A DNA stretch of 25,345 bases, from contig SLMV01000069.1 in NCBI GenBank assembly GCA_007133365.1, forward strand, positions 1-25,345, given 5' to 3'. Positions 22,915 to 25,345 of this stretch are shown here, piece after piece. Position 1 is the first letter of the stretch. Every line of letters begins with the position of its first letter. The notes under the pieces are model-generated. The model ran no database searches, was not told the origin of the DNA, and saw only the letters and a list, made by a program, of their open reading frames with translations. The stretch is from Clostridia bacterium (GTDB lineage: Bacteria; Bacillota; Sulfobacillia; SLMV01). The translations under genes were made by a program, and so were the position numbers.

Positions 22915-24609
22915 ATGGAACTTAACATTCGTATTGGCGGGGCTGCAGGACAAGGAATGGAAACTCTTTCGGAACTTTTTGGGAAGGGATTAAGCCGTCT
23001 TGGATACGGCGTCTACGTTCATCGCGACTATATGTCGCGCGTACGCGGCGGGCATAACTTCGTCCAATTGCGAATTGACCCAGAATTAACGCCTCGCACG
23101 ATCAATAACACGATTGATCTCCTCGTCTGTCTCAATGAAGATACGTTTGAACGCCATCAACACTCCGTCCGCTCAGAGGGCGCGATCCTCTTTGATCCCG
23201 AGATCTTCAAAAATAGAACCGTAGAAGGAGGCCACCCCGTTCGGTTTTCGCGCCTCGCCCAGCAGGCAGGCGATAAGATCATGAGCAATACGGTTGCGCT
23301 TGGTGCCCTTCTTAAGTTGATTGACCTTGATCTGGCCATCTTTCGAACCTTATTCCGTGAAACATTCACTCATAAACCCAAAATCATTGAACCGAACATT
23401 GCAGCGTTGGAGGCGGGATATGGAGCTGTCGAAGGCACCCTGGACTACCCATTGACCACAGCCGATCGAAAAGAGTCACAACTTTTCGTTCAAGGAAATC
23501 AGGTTCTCGGAATGTCCGCCCTCGGAAGTGGTTGCCAATTTGTCTCCGCTTATCCCATGACTCCGGCTTCCAGTATCATCGCTTACCTAGCCCAAAAACA
23601 GGGCGATCATCCTATCGTAATCGAACAAGCCGAAGACGAGATCGCAGCCATTAATATGGTGCTGGGGGCGTCCTTTTCCGGCGTTCGCGCGATGACGGCC
23701 ACGTCGGGCGGGGGCTTTTCTTTGATGACGGAGGGACTCTCCCTCTCCGGCATGACCGAAACACCCGCGGTGATTATTTTGGGAATGCGCCCCGGACCGG
23801 CAACAGGGTTACCAACCCGAACGGAACAGGGTGACCTGCAGGTTGCCGTTTATGGCGGACATGGTGAGTTCCCCCGAGCCGTCCTCTCGGCAACATCGTT
23901 AACCAACAGCTTCGTTCAACTAAATAGAGCCTTTGATCTGGCTTACAAGTATCAAATCCCGGTCGTCTTCTTGTCGGATCAATATTTCGCTGACAGTGCT
24001 CAAACCGTTCCGCCGTTTGATTTTTCGACCCTCAAACGCGAATCGTATCTAATGAAAGAATCAGAACTCACTTCCCCCTATCGTCGCTATGAGCCAGGCA
24101 ATCAGGGTGTCTCTCCGCGTGCACGTCCCGGCCAATTCCCCGGTGAAGTTGTCCTAGCCGATAGCGATGAGCACGACGCCAACGGTTATATCATTGAGGA
24201 TGCCCATCAACGAAAGCAAAGTGTCGAAAAACGACTAGCCAAGGGAATTGCTTTGGCGTCTGAAGTCGAAGAACCCTCCTGGTACGGATCCCAAACTCCT
24301 GAGGTTGTGTTGCTGGGCTGGGGCTCAACATTCGGAGCCATTCGGGAAGCGTCGGAAACACTTCATCAAGAAGGTCATCCAATCAGTCAGATTCATTTCT
24401 CGGATCTATGGCCGCTGCCAACCGAAATGCTCACAAGACTCGAAAACAACCCAGCGAAGATAATCTGCATTGAAAACAATGCGACCGGCCAGTTCGCTCG
24501 CTTATTGCAAGGCGAAACGGGCATCAGGATTGATTACCAAATTCTCAAGTACGATGGTCGTCCCTTTGATGCCGATACCATCATTAAGGAGGTCCTACGA
24601 CATGTATGA
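22915..24609 (+). CDS. korA: 2-oxoacid:ferredoxin oxidoreductase, gamma-alpha fusion subunit
   Basis: 564 residues. It oxidatively decarboxylates a 2-oxoacid with CoA, passing electrons to ferredoxin together with the beta subunit. The gamma domain (about 1-180) carries I-G-G-A-A-G-Q-G (7-14) and M-S-R-V-R-G-G-H-N (40-48); the alpha domain (from about 190) has S-A-Y-P-M-T-P-A-S-S-I (211-221), E-Q-A-E-D-E (237-242), T-A-T-S-G-G-G-F-S (261-269) and a C-terminal transketolase-like part. The Y-P-[IM]-T-P loop is typical of 2-oxoglutarate/2-oxoacid types rather than pyruvate-specific enzymes, but substrate cannot be fixed. TTTTAGGAGG precedes the ATG. It overlaps the beta gene by 8 nt. Confidence 0.92.
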   Translation: MELNIRIGGAAGQGMETLSELFGKGLSRLGYGVYVHRDYMSRVRGGHNFVQLRIDPELTPRTINNTIDLLVCLNEDTFERHQHSVRSEGAILFDPEIFKNRTVEGGHPVRFSRLAQQAGDKIMSNTVALGALLKLIDLDLAIFRTLFRETFTHKPKIIEPNIAALEAGYGAVEGTLDYPLTTADRKESQLFVQGNQVLGMSALGSGCQFVSAYPMTPASSIIAYLAQKQGDHPIVIEQAEDEIAAINMVLGASFSGVRAMTATSGGGFSLMTEGLSLSGMTETPAVIILGMRPGPATGLPTRTEQGDLQVAVYGGHGEFPRAVLSATSLTNSFVQLNRAFDLAYKYQIPVVFLSDQYFADSAQTVPPFDFSTLKRESYLMKESELTSPYRRYEPGNQGVSPRARPGQFPGEVVLADSDEHDANGYIIEDAHQRKQSVEKRLAKGIALASEVEEPSWYGSQTPEVVLLGWGSTFGAIREASETLHQEGHPISQIHFSDLWPLPTEMLTRLENNPAKIICIENNATGQFARLLQGETGIRIDYQILKYDGRPFDADTIIKEVLRHV

Positions 24610-25345
24610 TATCCAATCGCTAAAAGGAGATACACCGACCTGGTGTCCAGGGTGCGGGAATTTTTCTATCCTGAAAGCCTTAAAAGAAGTCCTTGTCGAC
24701 CTTCAGCTTCCACCCCATGAGGTGTTGATTTGTTCTGGCATTGGTCAAGCCGCCAAGATCCCTCACTATATACGTGTCAATGGATTCAATGGTTTGCACG
24801 GTCGAGCACTACCAGTTGCCGTGGGAGCAAGAATGGCCAACCACAATATGACCGTCATCGTTGAATCAGGCGATGGAGACACTTACGGCGAAGGAGGCAA
24901 TCACTTCCTCCATACGATTCGACGCAACCCCAACGTGGCACACTTTGTCCACAACAATCAGGTCTACGGGCTCACAAAGGGCCAGGCAAGCCCTACAAGT
25001 GACCAGGGGATGAACACCAGTTTTCAGCCTAAAGGGGTCCCTCACGCTTCCCTCAATCCCCTCGCAATTGCACTGGTAAGCGGCGCAGGATTCGTGGCCC
25101 GCGCTTTCAGCGATGAACTGGAGTCGCTAAAATCCGTCCTAACTTCCGCGCTGAATTTTCCAGGTTACGCCCTCGTTGACATTTTGCAGCCATGTCCGTC
25201 ATTCAATAAACTAAATACTCGGCAATGGTATCGTGAACGCACCTACCTTCTTCAGGATCATGACCCAACCAACTGGGATCAAGCGCTTGCACTGACAAAA
25301 GAGTGGGATGAGCGCATTCCCCTTGGGATTTTCTATCAAGTTCCC
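24602..25345 (+). CDS. korB: 2-oxoacid:ferredoxin oxidoreductase, beta subunit (3' end cut by window)
   Basis: 248 codons are present and the frame is open at the window edge. The thiamine diphosphate motif runs from G-D-G-D (90-93) to N118-N119, with E-G-G-N-H-F between. Cluster cysteines: Cys15 and Cys18 (W-C-P-G-C-G-N), Cys44 (I-C-S-G-I-G) and the Cys of L-Q-P-C-P-S, matching the 4Fe-4S ligands of the family. H-G-R-A-L-P-V-A-V-G-A-R and R-R-N-P-N are also conserved. The usual S-G-I-G-C-S reads S-G-I-G-Q-A. The ATG at 24602 is 9 nt after AAGGAGG and overlaps the alpha gene, so translation is coupled. Only the last 30-50 residues should be missing. Confidence 0.92.
   Translation, partial: MYDIQSLKGDTPTWCPGCGNFSILKALKEVLVDLQLPPHEVLICSGIGQAAKIPHYIRVNGFNGLHGRALPVAVGARMANHNMTVIVESGDGDTYGEGGNHFLHTIRRNPNVAHFVHNNQVYGLTKGQASPTSDQGMNTSFQPKGVPHASLNPLAIALVSGAGFVARAFSDELESLKSVLTSALNFPGYALVDILQPCPSFNKLNTRQWYRERTYLLQDHDPTNWDQALALTKEWDERIPLGIFYQVP

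Noticed and set aside
1..25345. CRISPR arrays, insertion sequences, tRNA or rRNA genes
   Set aside because: No regularly spaced repeats, transposase-like proteins, terminal inverted repeats or cloverleaf-like segments were seen by eye; a dedicated tRNA/ncRNA scan was not possible.

Overview
The window suggests an anaerobic, probably salt- or alkali-adapted Gram-positive-type bacterium, most likely in or near the Firmicutes. This is inferred from a complete Rnf complex, an Mrp-type cation/proton antiporter, a ferredoxin-dependent 2-oxoacid oxidoreductase, a glycine-betaine-like binding lipoprotein, strong purine-rich ribosome binding sites and frequent GTG/TTG starts. No rRNA, tRNA, insertion sequence or CRISPR array was seen, and the organism cannot be named from the sequence alone.

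Layout. (1) 1-210, minus strand: start of a glycine-betaine-type substrate-binding lipoprotein with a good sigma-A promoter (305-333). (2) 577-7506, minus strand: a tightly packed rnf operon in the order rnfC-rnfD-rnfG-rnfE-rnfA-rnfB, followed by the flavin transferase apbE and a NusG-domain-II membrane protein. RnfG carries two FMN-binding domains. (3) 7671-10715, minus strand: an arginine-deiminase-like protein whose catalytic Cys position is Ser, a membrane-anchored Clp-fold (SDH/SppA-like) protease, and a spermidine-synthase-like protein with a degenerate active-site loop, probably one operon from a promoter at 10744-10772. (4) 10866-12262, plus strand: HD-domain hydrolase and CPBP/CAAX-type intramembrane protease. 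(5) 12224-17547, minus strand: an Mrp antiporter operon in which MrpA is dispersed: MbhD-like, MbhE-MnhB fusion, MnhC, MnhD, a second MnhD-like antiporter subunit, MnhE, MnhF, MnhG. (6) 17616-18668, minus strand: AI-2E/PerM-family membrane protein. (7) 18891-25345: PLP-dependent cysteine-synthase-like enzyme (+), DASS/SLC13 anion transporter (-), creatinase-like M24 protein (+), and 2-oxoacid:ferredoxin oxidoreductase alpha (+) and beta (+, cut by the window edge).

How they may work together (inference): the 2-oxoacid oxidoreductase reduces ferredoxin; Rnf oxidises ferredoxin with NAD+ while exporting Na+ or H+; the Mrp complex exchanges that gradient for pH and Na+ homeostasis; and betaine uptake balances external salt. 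ApbE installs covalent FMN on RnfD and RnfG. The DASS transporter, M24 protein and oxidoreductase look like a small catabolic neighbourhood for an unidentified organic acid or amino-acid-derived substrate.

Most worth a second look: the two-domain RnfG, the two antiporter subunits separated by one in-frame amber codon, the arginine-deiminase homologue without its nucleophile, and the M24 protein without its metal-binding aspartates.
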